DNA of 64,000 nucleotides from Pedobacter aquatilis (GTDB lineage: Bacteria > Bacteroidota > Bacteroidia > Sphingobacteriales > Sphingobacteriaceae). Below, one piece after another: positions 38,091 through 46,915 of the stretch. Made by a program: the position numbers and the translations under genes. Below the pieces are notes generated by a model. That model was not told the origin of the DNA, made no database searches, and worked only from the letters and a program-made list of their open reading frames with translations. The first letter of the stretch is position 1, and every line of letters starts with the position of its first letter. The stretch is from contig NZ_JAUFPW010000012.1 of the NCBI RefSeq assembly GCF_030409415.1, positions 248,001-312,000 of the forward strand, given 5' to 3'.

Positions 38091-38702
38091 CTATTTTGCT
38101 AAAACCATTGCATTTTGCTCTGCTTCCATGATGCTTTCAGAAGCATATGATTCTGATTTAAGACTGGCAAAATCCACTAATTTTACATTTTTCATGTTGC
38201 TAGCGATCATTGTACTTTGATCAGCAGTACCGTTTAATTTTAATACCGCATCATCCTTAACGATAGTATATAAACTGCCTGCTGTAGTTTTAATCTTTGC
38301 TGTAGCACTTTGACCCAAAAATAACTGAAGGTATTTTACATCGAAATTATTGCTGGTCACCACAACTGATTGACCATAAGCTTCAATTCTTTCCAAATCT
38401 TTTACGGTTATATTAAGTGTTACCTGACTTGTTTCCAATGAATTGATAAATAAGGTCTTTCCATCAGTTGATACAGAGGTTTTTGCAGCGTCATAGTTGC
38501 CCATACCCTCTACGTTTTGTTTGTCTCCTTGCGTTAAGATGATTTTAACGTTCCCGCTCACCCAGATCCTTTTGAATTTTGATAATGAAGCAGTTTTTGT
38601 TTCTGCTTTAACTGGCTCAGCGGCAAAAGTTGCCACCGTTGATGAAGTTAATACTACTGCTGTTAATGCTGCTGCGAATATTGTTTTTGCTAAAGTTTTC
38701 AT
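38091..38702 (-). CDS. Exported GIN-domain (DUF2807-like) protein, copy B
   Basis: 203 residues, signal peptide MKTLAKTIFAAALTAVVLTS...FAAE. Nearly all of the domain is shared with copy A at 3377-3985: SGNVKIILTQGD, DGKTLFINSLETSQVTLNIT, LERIEAYGQSVVVT and LQLFLGQSATAKIK are almost unchanged, with differences clustered at residues 25-60 and the C-terminal end (SESIMEAEQ). Overall identity by eye is about 80%. The 5' untranslated sequence (TTTTGCTATTGTTTGTTATT on the plus strand) and the upstream 21-bp-spaced repeats are also conserved, so the duplication included the promoter. Function unknown; periplasmic or surface location expected. Confidence 0.75.
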   Translation of the reverse strand: MKTLAKTIFAAALTAVVLTSSTVATFAAEPVKAETKTASLSKFKRIWVSGNVKIILTQGDKQNVEGMGNYDAAKTSVSTDGKTLFINSLETSQVTLNITVKDLERIEAYGQSVVVTSNNFDVKYLQLFLGQSATAKIKTTAGSLYTIVKDDAVLKLNGTADQSTMIASNMKNVKLVDFASLKSESYASESIMEAEQNAMVLAK

Positions 38703-38804
38703 ATCGTTTATATTTTAGGTTTTTGCTATTGTTTGTTATTAGGACGCAGCTGTACATCAAACGTTTCAGGCAAAAATCCCGTAATATACCAGCGTAGGGA
38801 ACCA

Positions 38805-38837
38805 CTAGACCAACGCCAGTAATTTCTAGACGAACAG
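38805..38837 (-). promoter_or_regulatory. LytTR-like direct repeats of GIN copy B
   Basis: On the minus strand GTTCGTCTAG and GTTGGTCTAG are direct repeats with 21-bp start-to-start spacing, matching those of copy A at 4086-4120 while the surrounding bases have diverged. A -7-like AACGTTTG lies about 40 bp downstream, at 38760-38767. Confidence 0.5.
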
Positions 38838-39334
38838 GTGCGAATTCTATAGCCAGATTTGCATAAATTTATCTATTGTGGCAATACGTATGTTTTTTGA
38901 ATAAGTCCTATATCTAATGATTTGATGGCTACCATATCATCGGCAGATAGTTCGAAGTCAAATAGGTTAAAATTTCCTTAATCTTTTATTTACTGATTTT
39001 TGAATAGCACTGACCTCTCTTTGAATGAACCATCGCAAGACTACTTGGGCAATGCCCTTATTATATTTACCTGACAGTTCTTTTAAAAGTTCATGGATAA
39101 AAAGAGCGGCTCGAACACAAATTGTGAATAAAAACAGATTTTATCAATGGCGCTTCCATGACGAACTCAAACTGGAAATATAGAGATGTAAAATTTTTCA
39201 ACTTGAATATGTGCTTATATTTAGATGCATGTAAAAAGATAATAGAAGCAAAAGCTCTTTTCAAATTTGATTTTTTTAGAGCTGATTATTGAATGAAGTT
39301 TCGTCAAAAATCATGCAAATACTTTAATAATCCA
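38838..39334. other. Intergenic stretch, nothing recognised
   Basis: About 500 bp of AT-rich sequence before the second AbiE-type operon; no credible gene seen. Confidence 0.4.
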
Positions 39335-39342
39335 TATATTTG
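39335..39342 (+). promoter_or_regulatory. -7 promoter element of the second AbiE-type operon
   Basis: TATATTTG is a perfect match to the Bacteroidota -7 consensus, 18 bp before the ATG at 39361, implying a very short leader. Confidence 0.5.
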
Positions 39343-39360
39343 TAACCGAAAGGATTTGTT

Positions 39361-39927
39361 ATGCCAAAATTAGAGGAATTAAAGAGTCATCTTAAAAAAG
39401 GGGTGATATACAAAAGGGATGAATTGCAAAAGTGGTCAAAATCAATAGACAGGCATCTTTCGGAACTTACAGGCGAGGGGACTTTGAAAAGAGTTGGCCC
39501 TGGTCTATATCACTTTCCGAAGAAAAATGCATTTGGTTTTGAGCCACCGGCGGATGATATGCTCATCAAGAAATTCTTGGACAATACCAACTTTCTGATT
39601 ACTTCTTTCAATTATTTTAATGCGTTGGGCCTGGGGACGACACAGTTGTATAACAAACAGATTGTTTACAACCACCTGCGCAGCGGAGATATTAAATTGG
39701 GTAACAAATTGTTCACCTTTAAAAAAAAGTCTGCTTTTCCAACCAAGCCTACCAAGGAATTTTTGGTGATTGACCTAATCAATAATTTGGATTCACTTGC
39801 TGAGGATCAGCCCAAGGTACTTGAAAAGGCATTGAAAACAGCGAGGAGCTTGGATCAGCAGTCTTTAGAATATGCCGCTGAAAAATATGGAAACCCAAAA
39901 ACAAGAAAATTATTAGCAACGAACTAA
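39361..39927 (+). CDS. AbiEi-like (DUF6088-type) antitoxin
   Basis: 188 residues. The N-terminal 55 residues form a winged-helix (LKKGVIYKRDELQKWSKSID, RHLSELTGEGTLKRVGPGLY), followed by a compact alpha/beta domain (NTNFLITSFNYFNALGLGTT). This is the short antitoxin type that precedes AbiEii/AbiGii toxins in Bacteroidota. It lies 17 bp before such a toxin gene. It is unrelated in sequence and size to the 340-residue AbiEi at 36283, so the two systems were acquired separately. The family name is by pattern and context. Confidence 0.72.
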   Translation: MPKLEELKSHLKKGVIYKRDELQKWSKSIDRHLSELTGEGTLKRVGPGLYHFPKKNAFGFEPPADDMLIKKFLDNTNFLITSFNYFNALGLGTTQLYNKQIVYNHLRSGDIKLGNKLFTFKKKSAFPTKPTKEFLVIDLINNLDSLAEDQPKVLEKALKTARSLDQQSLEYAAEKYGNPKTRKLLATN

Positions 39928-39944
39928 GTAATTACCTAAGTTAT

Positions 39945-40916
39945 ATGAGCAGTAAGTTTCTTCACCAGCGAAAGGATTTTAAAAGCCTGATTAGTACATT
40001 GTCAGCTGAGACTAGTATACTTGATGCGTTGATAGAAAAGGACTATTGGATTATGCACGTACTTTATGGCATGAAAAACCTGGGACTCGGTTTTGAGCTT
40101 AAGGGGGGGACCTCTCTATCGAAGGGCTTTAAGATCATTGACCGCTTCTCAGAAGACATTGACTTGCATATCATCCCGCCACGGGCATTTTTTGACCAGA
40201 CGGGCATTCAGGTAAATGAAAATCCGAAATCAACTGGTAAGAATACCGTAAAAAATAGGATGAAGTTCTTTGATTGGCTGTCGGACAATATTGTTATAGA
40301 CGGTATTCAGCCAGAGCGCGACATCGAATTCGATGACGAAAAGGGAAGGAACGGTGGTATTCGGTTGAAATACAATGGCTATTTTGGTTCTGTGCCAGGA
40401 ATTAAGGATGGCATATTGCTTGAGGTCGGCTTTGCAAAGGTTACCCCTAACCAAAATGTTGATATTAGTTCATGGATGTACGATAGAGCATTGGAAGCTG
40501 GTCTTGATGTGCTTGACAATAGGGCTTTAAATATCGCGTGCTACCATCCCGGCTATACATTAGTGGAAAAACTCCAGACAATCGTAACCAAGTTCCGTGG
40601 AGAACAAACTGTGGGTCGTGGTGGGCCAAAGGTCAATTTTATGCGGCAATATTATGATGTCTGTAAGCTTTTAAAGAGAGATGATATCCAGCAGTTTATT
40701 TTAACAAGAGAATATCAGGACCATAAATCGCACTGGTTCCCGGAGGTCGATCTTGATACTCCATTAGTGGAAAAGCAGGCTTTCCTTTTAACTGACGAGA
40801 AAATAAGGGAAGATTTTAGGAACCGATATAGCGGAACATCAGGACTTTATTACTTAGGGCAGCCTGATTTCGATGAAATACTAACGCTTATTCAAGCGAA
40901 CCTATTAAAATTATAG
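39945..40916 (+). CDS. AbiEii/AbiGii-family nucleotidyltransferase toxin
   Basis: 323 residues. LIEKDYWIMHVLYGM then FELKGGTSLSKGFKIIDRFS and EDIDLHI are the classical AbiEii nucleotidyltransferase motifs (K-G-G-T-S-L followed by S-E-D-I-D-L). LNIACYHPGYTLVEKLQTIV and a C-terminal RYSGTSGLYYL complete the family pattern at normal length. It should be the toxin of a type IV toxin-antitoxin or abortive-infection pair with the gene 17 bp upstream. Confidence 0.82.
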   Translation: MSSKFLHQRKDFKSLISTLSAETSILDALIEKDYWIMHVLYGMKNLGLGFELKGGTSLSKGFKIIDRFSEDIDLHIIPPRAFFDQTGIQVNENPKSTGKNTVKNRMKFFDWLSDNIVIDGIQPERDIEFDDEKGRNGGIRLKYNGYFGSVPGIKDGILLEVGFAKVTPNQNVDISSWMYDRALEAGLDVLDNRALNIACYHPGYTLVEKLQTIVTKFRGEQTVGRGGPKVNFMRQYYDVCKLLKRDDIQQFILTREYQDHKSHWFPEVDLDTPLVEKQAFLLTDEKIREDFRNRYSGTSGLYYLGQPDFDEILTLIQANLLKL

Positions 40917-41555
40917 TTATAACTTTTTTTGAAATAAAAGGCTAAAATCTCTTAGTTAATTGGGCCATCATTTGTTCGGAATAATCATATAACATTTAAT
41001 TAAAAATCATTTCATATCAGATATTACATTTTACATGATCCCTTTGAAGCCTGTGTAGGATGCTCCTAATCACATCAGTAGTATCAATACAAGAAAAGTC
41101 GGTTGGAAAAAATATCTTTCCGCGCTCACCCCTAATCACCTTGTTAACTACCTCATTGTATGGTAATTAACTCATGTTAAAATGAATTATTTTGTCACAA
41201 ATTCATGAAATATTTGTGACACTTTATAATATTTTTTTTTGCCCAATAAACAAAAATAAAATGATGTAAAGCGATAACTCATAGCCCATCGATGACGGGC
41301 AAAATGTCCCCTAGCAAGGTTACACTATAAATTATATTTTAATGATTTTGCCAGACTAAGATGAATAAGGAATCTAAATAACATTGCTTCAATCTTCAAA
41401 CCCTATAACTGCTACATAGCTAACAATCTATCTAAAAAGCTTCATAACTTTCACACCATCATCCTCTTTATTCCCTTCCAGAAGTTTCTCCTTTAATGCA
41501 GACATCTCTGTACTAGTTTAAAAAAGCATAAAAAGTAATACTATTAGTATTATAA
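40917..41555. other. Intergenic stretch, nothing recognised
   Basis: About 640 AT-rich bases after the second toxin. No start-containing ORF of note; it precedes a nuclease remnant and is probably decayed accessory DNA. Confidence 0.4.
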
Positions 41556-41864
41556 GTTACCATTCAGTCTGACCTAATTGTCCACACTAGAGGAAGGATT
41601 GTCGATGGAGATAATTTCATTGCTATTGAAATGAAAAAATCCACTAGACCAGAAGAGGAAAAAATAGCTGATAGGGAAAGGCTGGTTGCGATGACTTTGA
41701 AAAGTTATGATGGTGTCTGGTCTTCTGGTGATGGCACGCAACCAGAGCATGTTTGTAATTACAAGTTGGGCGTTTTTATAATTTTAAATCTCAAAGCAGA
41801 AAGCTATATACTGGAGTTTTACCAACTTGGAGAACTAACAGAAATAACGGAAGCCGAATTCTGA
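41556..41864 (+). pseudogene. 3' remnant of a PD-(D/E)XK-like nuclease gene
   Basis: The visible ATG frame begins at 41631, but the same frame is coding-like from 41556, after a stop codon. It reads SDLIVHTRGRIVDGDNFIAI then EMKKSTRPEEEKIADRERL. The spacing D...(I/V)H...N-F-I-A-I-E-M-K-K is that of a PD-(D/E)XK active site (Asp, then Glu-x-Lys). The sequence ends in a normal stop at 41864. The 5' part with the rest of the fold is missing, so this is a truncated gene. Confidence 0.5.
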
Positions 41865-41903
41865 AAAACTTTAGTCGTTAATCTACCTGATTCTACATCG
41901 TTA

Positions 41904-41927
41904 AAAAACTCGGCAGCTAAGTGAACT
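41904..41927. repeat. Direct repeat, left copy, flanking the oxidoreductase cassette
   Basis: A 24-bp unit (AAAAACTCG then CAGCTAAGTGA) occurs here and again at 45321-45344 with two mismatches. The copies bracket the four-gene LLM/MDR/DinB/HxlR cassette. Confidence 0.5.
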
Positions 41928-41976
41928 GTATGAGTACATCAATTATTGAAAGCTAGGTGGGCAAGAACATTATCTT

Positions 41977-42984
41977 CTAGTTATCGTTGATCTCCCTCAT
42001 TACTTGGGCGAATAACCTGGTTGATCTGGTGCGGTCTTCAGACCTGAAAATATTTGTTGAAACCATCAGTTCATCTGCCGCAGTGGCTTCCAGAAAGCGT
42101 TGTATCGCTCCTTTAACTGTTGCCTTACTGCCTACAAACGAATATTTTAGGGTTTGCTGCACGGTCGGATGATGAAACATTCCTATCAAATCATCATCCA
42201 TATCTACCGGGGGCTGCAAGGGTCTGGATGCACCGGAAAATATGCCATAGAACATCTTTATCAGAGAGGTGAACAGTATTTGCGCTTCCGCATCGGTATC
42301 TGCAATGATGACGTTGACACCTGCAATGGTGTATGGTCGGTTCAAAACGCTGGATGGCTGAAACTCCCTTTTATAAATATCCAATGCATGATACAATTGT
42401 GCGGGTGCAAAATGGCTACCAAAGACATATGGAAGTCCTCTGGCAGCCGCCAGATGGGCACTGTCCGTACTGGAACCCAGAATATACAGTGGTACGTCAA
42501 CACCTTCAGCGATAGCGACCCTTACTTTGGCAGAGCTATTCTCCAAGTCAAAATATTGTTCAATCTTATTGATTTCCTCCGGAAACGAACGTGCCGCCTG
42601 CATAAAATCTGAACGGATAGCCATTGCAGTTGCCGTATCGGTTCCGGTAGCCCTGCCCAAACCCAGATCTATACGGCCAGGGTATAATTGTGCCAAAGTA
42701 CCAAACTGTTCGGCAACGATCAGAGGCGAATGGTTGGGAAGCATAATGCCACCAGATCCGACTCTGATATGTTCAGTATTGCCCGCAACATAACCGATGA
42801 GAACGGAAGTAGCATTGCTGGCAACGGTATCTGTATTGTGATGCTCGGCAAACCAAAATCTTGTATAACCGCATTCGTCGGCCGCTTTGGCCAGTTCAAG
42901 CGAATTGTTCAAGGTTTGTTTGAAACCAATACCCTCTGATACAGATGCTATCTCTAATATCGAATATTTGATATGATTTTTCAT
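41977..42984 (-). CDS. LLM-class flavin-dependent oxidoreductase
   Basis: 335 residues, luciferase-like TIM barrel: LAKAADECGYTRFWFAEHHN, VASNATSVLIGYVAG, RVGSGGIMLPNHSPLIVAEQ then FGTLAQLYPGRIDLGLGRA. This matches the widespread 'MsnO8/YwcH-type' LLM oxidoreductases of about 330 residues that use FMNH2 and oxygen on an unknown substrate. It is 21 bp downstream of the MDR-type dehydrogenase and probably cotranscribed with it. An HxlR regulator and a DinB protein complete the cassette, an arrangement typical of small stress or detoxification modules. Confidence 0.87.
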   Translation of the reverse strand: MKNHIKYSILEIASVSEGIGFKQTLNNSLELAKAADECGYTRFWFAEHHNTDTVASNATSVLIGYVAGNTEHIRVGSGGIMLPNHSPLIVAEQFGTLAQLYPGRIDLGLGRATGTDTATAMAIRSDFMQAARSFPEEINKIEQYFDLENSSAKVRVAIAEGVDVPLYILGSSTDSAHLAAARGLPYVFGSHFAPAQLYHALDIYKREFQPSSVLNRPYTIAGVNVIIADTDAEAQILFTSLIKMFYGIFSGASRPLQPPVDMDDDLIGMFHHPTVQQTLKYSFVGSKATVKGAIQRFLEATAADELMVSTNIFRSEDRTRSTRLFAQVMREINDN

Positions 42985-43005
42985 TTTTTAAAAGGGTAAT
43001 GGGTT

Positions 43006-44034
43006 TTATACCTCAATTACCACTTTGCCCGTCACATTACCACTTTGTAAGCGGTCATAGGCTTTTTGGTAGTCATCAAAGGCAAAAACACTATCAATCA
43101 CAGGTTTCATTTGTACGCTTGCCATTGCTGACAACAATGCTTCAAAATCACTGCGGGAACCCATAGTTGTAGCACCCAGTTGTATGCCACGTGTCATAAT
43201 TTCCAAAGGCGATACGCCTCCACCCATACCGCTGGCAAATCCTACCAACGCCACATTGCCACCGGCTCTGGTACTGGCAACCGATTTGTTGATCGTTTTT
43301 TCGCCTGCCACTTCTACCACTTTATCTACACCTAAACCATTGGTTAATTTTAAAATTTCTTTGTCCCAATCAGGATTTTTACCGTAGGCGACAACCGTTT
43401 CTGCACCCAATTCTTTTAATAGTTGGGCTTTGTCATCATCATCACGGCTGGCAATAGCCAAAACCCTTGCACCACTTAATTTGGCTAACTGCAAAGCAAA
43501 CACCGACACACCACCTGCACCTTGTACCAATACGGTCTGGCCTGCTATTAATGTGCCATGTTGGTGAATGGCATTCCAGGCCGTTACCGCACCACAGGCC
43601 AGCGTCGCAGCTTCTACATAACTTAAATAATGAGGCAATTGCACCAGCGACATTTCGTGCAACACAATGTATTCGGCGAGCCAACCATCCATATTAAACC
43701 CGATGCTAGCAACATAATATTCAGGTTTCAGCACTTTGCCATCCACCCAGTTTGCCCAGCAGTTTGCCGACACCCGTGAGCCAACTGTTACACGGGTTAC
43801 ATTTTCTCCCACTGCCACCACTTCGCCAGCACCGTCTGATAACGGCACAACTGAATTGACTACTCCAGGATAGTTCCCACTTAAGGCCGCATGGTCACGA
43901 AAGTTTAAGGATGCAGCTTTGACTTTTATCAAAACTTCATTTTTACCTATCGTGGGAATGGCTTGTTTGGTTTGGATTAACTGCGTTAGGTTACCATTTT
44001 TGGTTAAACGGATGGTTGTCTGAAAATCTGACAT
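43006..44034 (-). CDS. Zinc-independent MDR-type NAD(P)-dependent alcohol dehydrogenase
   Basis: 342 residues of the medium-chain dehydrogenase/reductase superfamily: GroES-like N-terminal half (KAASLNFRDHAALSGNYPG, VPLSDGAGEVVAVGENVTRV) and a Rossmann half with VLVQGAGGVSVFALQLAKLS. LNFRD in place of the usual zinc-binding Cys motif points to the zinc-independent branch of quinone-oxidoreductase-like enzymes. Followed closely by the LLM oxidoreductase. Redox of a small reactive substrate is likely; the exact substrate is unknown. Confidence 0.85.
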   Translation of the reverse strand: MSDFQTTIRLTKNGNLTQLIQTKQAIPTIGKNEVLIKVKAASLNFRDHAALSGNYPGVVNSVVPLSDGAGEVVAVGENVTRVTVGSRVSANCWANWVDGKVLKPEYYVASIGFNMDGWLAEYIVLHEMSLVQLPHYLSYVEAATLACGAVTAWNAIHQHGTLIAGQTVLVQGAGGVSVFALQLAKLSGARVLAIASRDDDDKAQLLKELGAETVVAYGKNPDWDKEILKLTNGLGVDKVVEVAGEKTINKSVASTRAGGNVALVGFASGMGGGVSPLEIMTRGIQLGATTMGSRSDFEALLSAMASVQMKPVIDSVFAFDDYQKAYDRLQSGNVTGKVVIEV

Positions 44035-44131
44035 TGAAATATATGTTATTAAGGTCTTAGATAAGATGTTTTTTATGTAAAATTATGACTATCAGCTAAA
44101 TTGAGATGTCATCCTATTCTTGAAATCAGAA

Positions 44132-44668
44132 TTACCATTCCATTCGGTCTTTCAGGCTTTTTATGTGAGCAAAATGGTGTTGGCTATGCCACGCAAATAT
44201 TGCTAAGAATTGGGGAAGTGACATTTGTCTGCCTGCATCAGGATAAAAAAATGTGAGATTAAGTAGTTCCCCAGACAGCGATTTTAGGTCTAAGACCCAA
44301 CTTTCATGCACATCATAAATTGTTTTTAGAGCAGTTTGAACAACACTATTGTTGCTTCCAACAAAATCTGCCAACTTCTTTTCATTGTGAGGCTTAACAA
44401 CTATTTTGTTTTCTTGCAATCCTTGTTTAAACCTGCCATAAGCTCTCGAATGAGCATCTGCAACGTGGGTTATAACCTGCTGAACAGTCCAACCATTTGT
44501 CCGATATTGCGTTGCGAACTTTTCATCATCAAAATTTTCAACAGTTTTAATCAATTCGGCAGAAAGATTTTCAAGTATTCTAATGTAGCTCTGTACATCT
44601 TCTTTAGATATTTTGGCAGGCATTTCAAATCGTCCAACCGGATATTTCAATAATTCTAAATCGTTCAT
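44132..44668 (-). CDS. DinB/YfiT-type four-helix thiol transferase
   Basis: 178 residues. DinB-like metal-binding four-helix bundle of the YfiT / bacillithiol-transferase branch: LKYPVGRFEMP at the N-terminus, GWTVQQVITHVADAHSRAYG with the first His ligand, and LAIFAWHSQHHFAHIKSL with the H-x-x-x-H pair near the C-terminus. Length is normal. It faces the HxlR gene across a shared 180-bp region that contains its TACCTTTG -7 element and GATAGT repeats. The next genes, MDR and LLM enzymes, lie 97 bp downstream on the same strand. Confidence 0.85.
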   Translation of the reverse strand: MNDLELLKYPVGRFEMPAKISKEDVQSYIRILENLSAELIKTVENFDDEKFATQYRTNGWTVQQVITHVADAHSRAYGRFKQGLQENKIVVKPHNEKKLADFVGSNNSVVQTALKTIYDVHESWVLDLKSLSGELLNLTFFYPDAGRQMSLPQFLAIFAWHSQHHFAHIKSLKDRMEW

Positions 44669-44691
44669 TTTGAAATCATATTTTTAGACTA

Positions 44692-44745
44692 CAAAGGTAT
44701 TTTAAAAACACTATCCTTTTGATAGTACTTACCTGTAGGATAGTA
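44692..44745. promoter_or_regulatory. Divergent promoter/operator between dinB and hxlR
   Basis: On the minus strand TACCTTTG (44692-44699) is a perfect -7 element for the DinB gene. ACTATC (44710-44715) and GATAGT (44721-44726) form an inverted repeat at its -33 position, and a third half-site GGATAGTA lies at 44738-44745. These are candidate HxlR sites. Confidence 0.5.
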
Positions 44746-44848
44746 AACTTATATGAAAATGGACCAATCTAGAACTTCACGTTTTGGCTGATCTAATATT
44801 TATGCTTTCTTTTGTATAGTTGTTTACAAATAGATAGCGTTCGTTTAT

Positions 44849-45238
44849 ATGGAAGATATTGTAGGAAAACAAAAAAAGAAGCCAATCTACCGTGATTGTG
44901 CAGAAACGATTATACCGTTACGCGATGCATTGGATGTGTTCAGCGGAAAATGGAAAATACCCATATTGTTTTCGATGATGTCGGGAAATGAACGATATAC
45001 CGACATTCAGAGCAGTATGCCGTGTATATCACCAAAGGTTTTGGTCAAGGAACTGAAAGACCTTGAGGAGCATCAATTGATCAAACGGGTAATTATTGAC
45101 GATTATCCAGTTAAGATTTTGTATAAACTTGAGCCTTACGCCCAAACCGTTATCCCAATTATAGAAACGCTCAAAGCTTGGGGCCTAAATCATAGAAATC
45201 AACTATTTCGATCAAAAGTTGGGGTCGCAGAATTGTGA
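44849..45238 (+). CDS. HxlR-family transcriptional regulator
   Basis: 129 residues, a single winged-helix of the HxlR/MarR-like type: the leading Cys in YRDCAETIIPLRDALDVFSG, KWKIPILFSMMSGNERYTDI, SMPCISPKVLVKELKDLEEH and YKLEPYAQTVIPIIETLKAW. HxlR proteins commonly sense reactive electrophiles or oxidants through the N-terminal cysteine and act on divergent enzyme genes. The divergent DinB/MDR/LLM cluster is the probable target. Confidence 0.9.
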   Translation: MEDIVGKQKKKPIYRDCAETIIPLRDALDVFSGKWKIPILFSMMSGNERYTDIQSSMPCISPKVLVKELKDLEEHQLIKRVIIDDYPVKILYKLEPYAQTVIPIIETLKAWGLNHRNQLFRSKVGVAEL

Positions 45239-45320
45239 TATCTTTACAAGTCGTTTACAGACGAATATAATTCTTTTTTATGAAGTCAAGGATTATCTTT
45301 TGACCAAACTAAGGCATACC

Positions 45321-45344
45321 AAAAACTCGACAGCTAAGTGAGCT
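45321..45344. repeat. Direct repeat, right copy, flanking the oxidoreductase cassette
   Basis: Second copy of the 24-bp unit at 41904. Here it is part of a hairpin (AACTCG ... CGAGTT with inner AGCT arms) lying between the convergent HxlR gene and the 263-residue gene. Confidence 0.5.
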
Positions 45345-45365
45345 ACCGAGTTACACTTAAGTTTG

Positions 45366-46157
45366 TTAATCAATATTTTCTGCTTCATTATCAGCTTGAG
45401 CTGCCAACTGGATAACATAACCAACCAAGAAAGCATCAATTAACGATAATGCATAATCCTTGCTGATGGGTAACATATCTGGTCTTAAAAGTTGCTCGTC
45501 AATATATTTCTCAGCATCCCATAACTTTCGGGTTTGCTCGGGATGTTCGGGCTCAATGCGCTTAAAAATACGCTCGAACGACCACTCGGCTTCTTTAATA
45601 AATTCTTCTCTGTAGTCTTCACTTATAGGGAGCGAAGTGATTTGTTCGGTAGATTCGTTAGATTCGCTCGACACTGGTTCATCATTTTCCCATTCAATTT
45701 CATCTTCATCGTCTCTTGTCAGTCGGTAATCTTCGTAATAAACGTCTTCTTGCCATTTTAAAAATCCTTCATTAAAGATTTGTACTTTAAAATCATCATC
45801 AAGCTTTGCGTTATTCTCGGTTTCAATATTTGTGAGATATTGATCCCAGTCGCGCACTTCACACTTGTCCATGTTAGTGTACAATAGCACTGATAATTCA
45901 ACTTTGGCTGGTGATGCCTTTAATAGGTCAGTCCATTTTTCCAGTCCGCATAATTTCGCAATCACATGCTGCGCATTCCCTAATTTGAACTTTTCTTCAT
46001 TAATATTCAAGTCATCAATAAGCAGGTCAATCTTGAAAAATTTTGGATCGTACTGGTAAACGTTACGCCGCAGTTTGTGATCAAATGAAGAAGTTTGGGT
46101 TTTGAAATCTTTGTGAAGATTTTTTGCTTGGAGTTTTAGATACTCAATAGGTGTCAT
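45366..46157 (-). CDS. Hypothetical acidic protein
   Basis: 263 residues, not recognised. It has no signal peptide or membrane segment. The N-terminal 100 residues look like a small folded domain (GNAQHVIAKLCGLEKWTDLL). The middle (RLTRDDEDEIEWENDEPVSS) is strongly acidic and probably unstructured, and the C-terminal 80 residues are helical (DYALSLIDAFLVGYVIQLAA). The N-terminal pattern resembles a domain found in uncharacterised proteins near mobile elements. It stands alone, convergent with hxlR and upstream of the recombinase cluster. Likely real and probably part of the accessory region. Confidence 0.55.
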   Translation of the reverse strand: MTPIEYLKLQAKNLHKDFKTQTSSFDHKLRRNVYQYDPKFFKIDLLIDDLNINEEKFKLGNAQHVIAKLCGLEKWTDLLKASPAKVELSVLLYTNMDKCEVRDWDQYLTNIETENNAKLDDDFKVQIFNEGFLKWQEDVYYEDYRLTRDDEDEIEWENDEPVSSESNESTEQITSLPISEDYREEFIKEAEWSFERIFKRIEPEHPEQTRKLWDAEKYIDEQLLRPDMLPISKDYALSLIDAFLVGYVIQLAAQADNEAENID

Positions 46158-46528
46158 AACACATTCCTGTTTAGACCCACTTTATTATCCTATGTATTTG
46201 CGTTCGTAATCTTGGTTGGATAATAAGCAGGCAGGTTTGCATTATTAAACAATTAATTGGCTGAATATTTCTTTGCACGAACGGGCTAGCTTGCCAAAAG
46301 CATATACAATGATAAATATAAATCTCTTTCTTGTCAATAGGTGAGAATATTTTTTCAATATCAAAGTATAGTCTGACTGCATAATTGTGTCAAAGAAACC
46401 GTTTTAATATATATAGATTTTATCTAAATCAGTAGATTTAAACCATAGAAAAATATGATTTTTTGAGCCTTGTTTTAGTCATAAAAAATCATTAAATTAC
46501 TGAATTACAATTTATTAATATTTTTCAA
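46158..46528. other. Intergenic stretch before the recombinase cluster
   Basis: 370 AT-rich bases with no gene seen; it presumably contains the promoter of the resolvase-fold gene at 46529. Confidence 0.4.
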
Positions 46529-46903
46529 ATGCAAGCTATAGCGTACATAAGGACAGCAACGGATGATGAGGGTTATCATTTGGAAGCTGGTAGCTTTCCG
46601 CAGGATAAGACCATTGAAAATTACTGTTATGTCAATAATATAGAACTCATAAAGTGTTTCCATGACGTTGGGGTAAGCGGCTCTGATTTTGAAAGAAAAG
46701 AATGGTTGGAATTAGAGAAATTCCTTACCCTCAATTCGGTAGATTTATTGATCGTGACCGACTATGACAGGATTGGAAGGGATATTCCAATAGTTCATGA
46801 GAAGATGGCTGAAATCGAACAAAAATGCAAAGTACAGATATTGGCATTGCGGAAACCGATTATTCCAAGTTCGGAAGAAATCGAGCAACTTTTCAGACCC
46901 TAG
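46529..46903 (+). CDS. Resolvase-domain protein lacking the catalytic serine
   Basis: 124 residues forming only the N-terminal serine-recombinase domain, with no helix-turn-helix or recombinase module. Where active enzymes have Y-x-R-x-S (for example YIRVS in the gene at 47143), this protein has AYIRTATDDEG, so position 10 is Ala. The rest of the domain is kept: VSGSDFERKEWLELEKFL and LLIVTDYDRIGRDI with its conserved arginines. It therefore cannot form the phosphoserine link and may act as a regulator or directionality partner of the full recombinase that follows at 47143. Threonine 11 could in principle substitute, but that would be unusual. Confidence 0.7.
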   Translation: MQAIAYIRTATDDEGYHLEAGSFPQDKTIENYCYVNNIELIKCFHDVGVSGSDFERKEWLELEKFLTLNSVDLLIVTDYDRIGRDIPIVHEKMAEIEQKCKVQILALRKPIIPSSEEIEQLFRP

Positions 46904-46915
46904 CCTCATTTCTCA

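Noticed and set aside
35430..38985. Further GTTAAAAT-like strings near 35431 and 38965
   Set aside because: They match only the left half of the mannan-locus box, which is expected by chance in AT-rich DNA.
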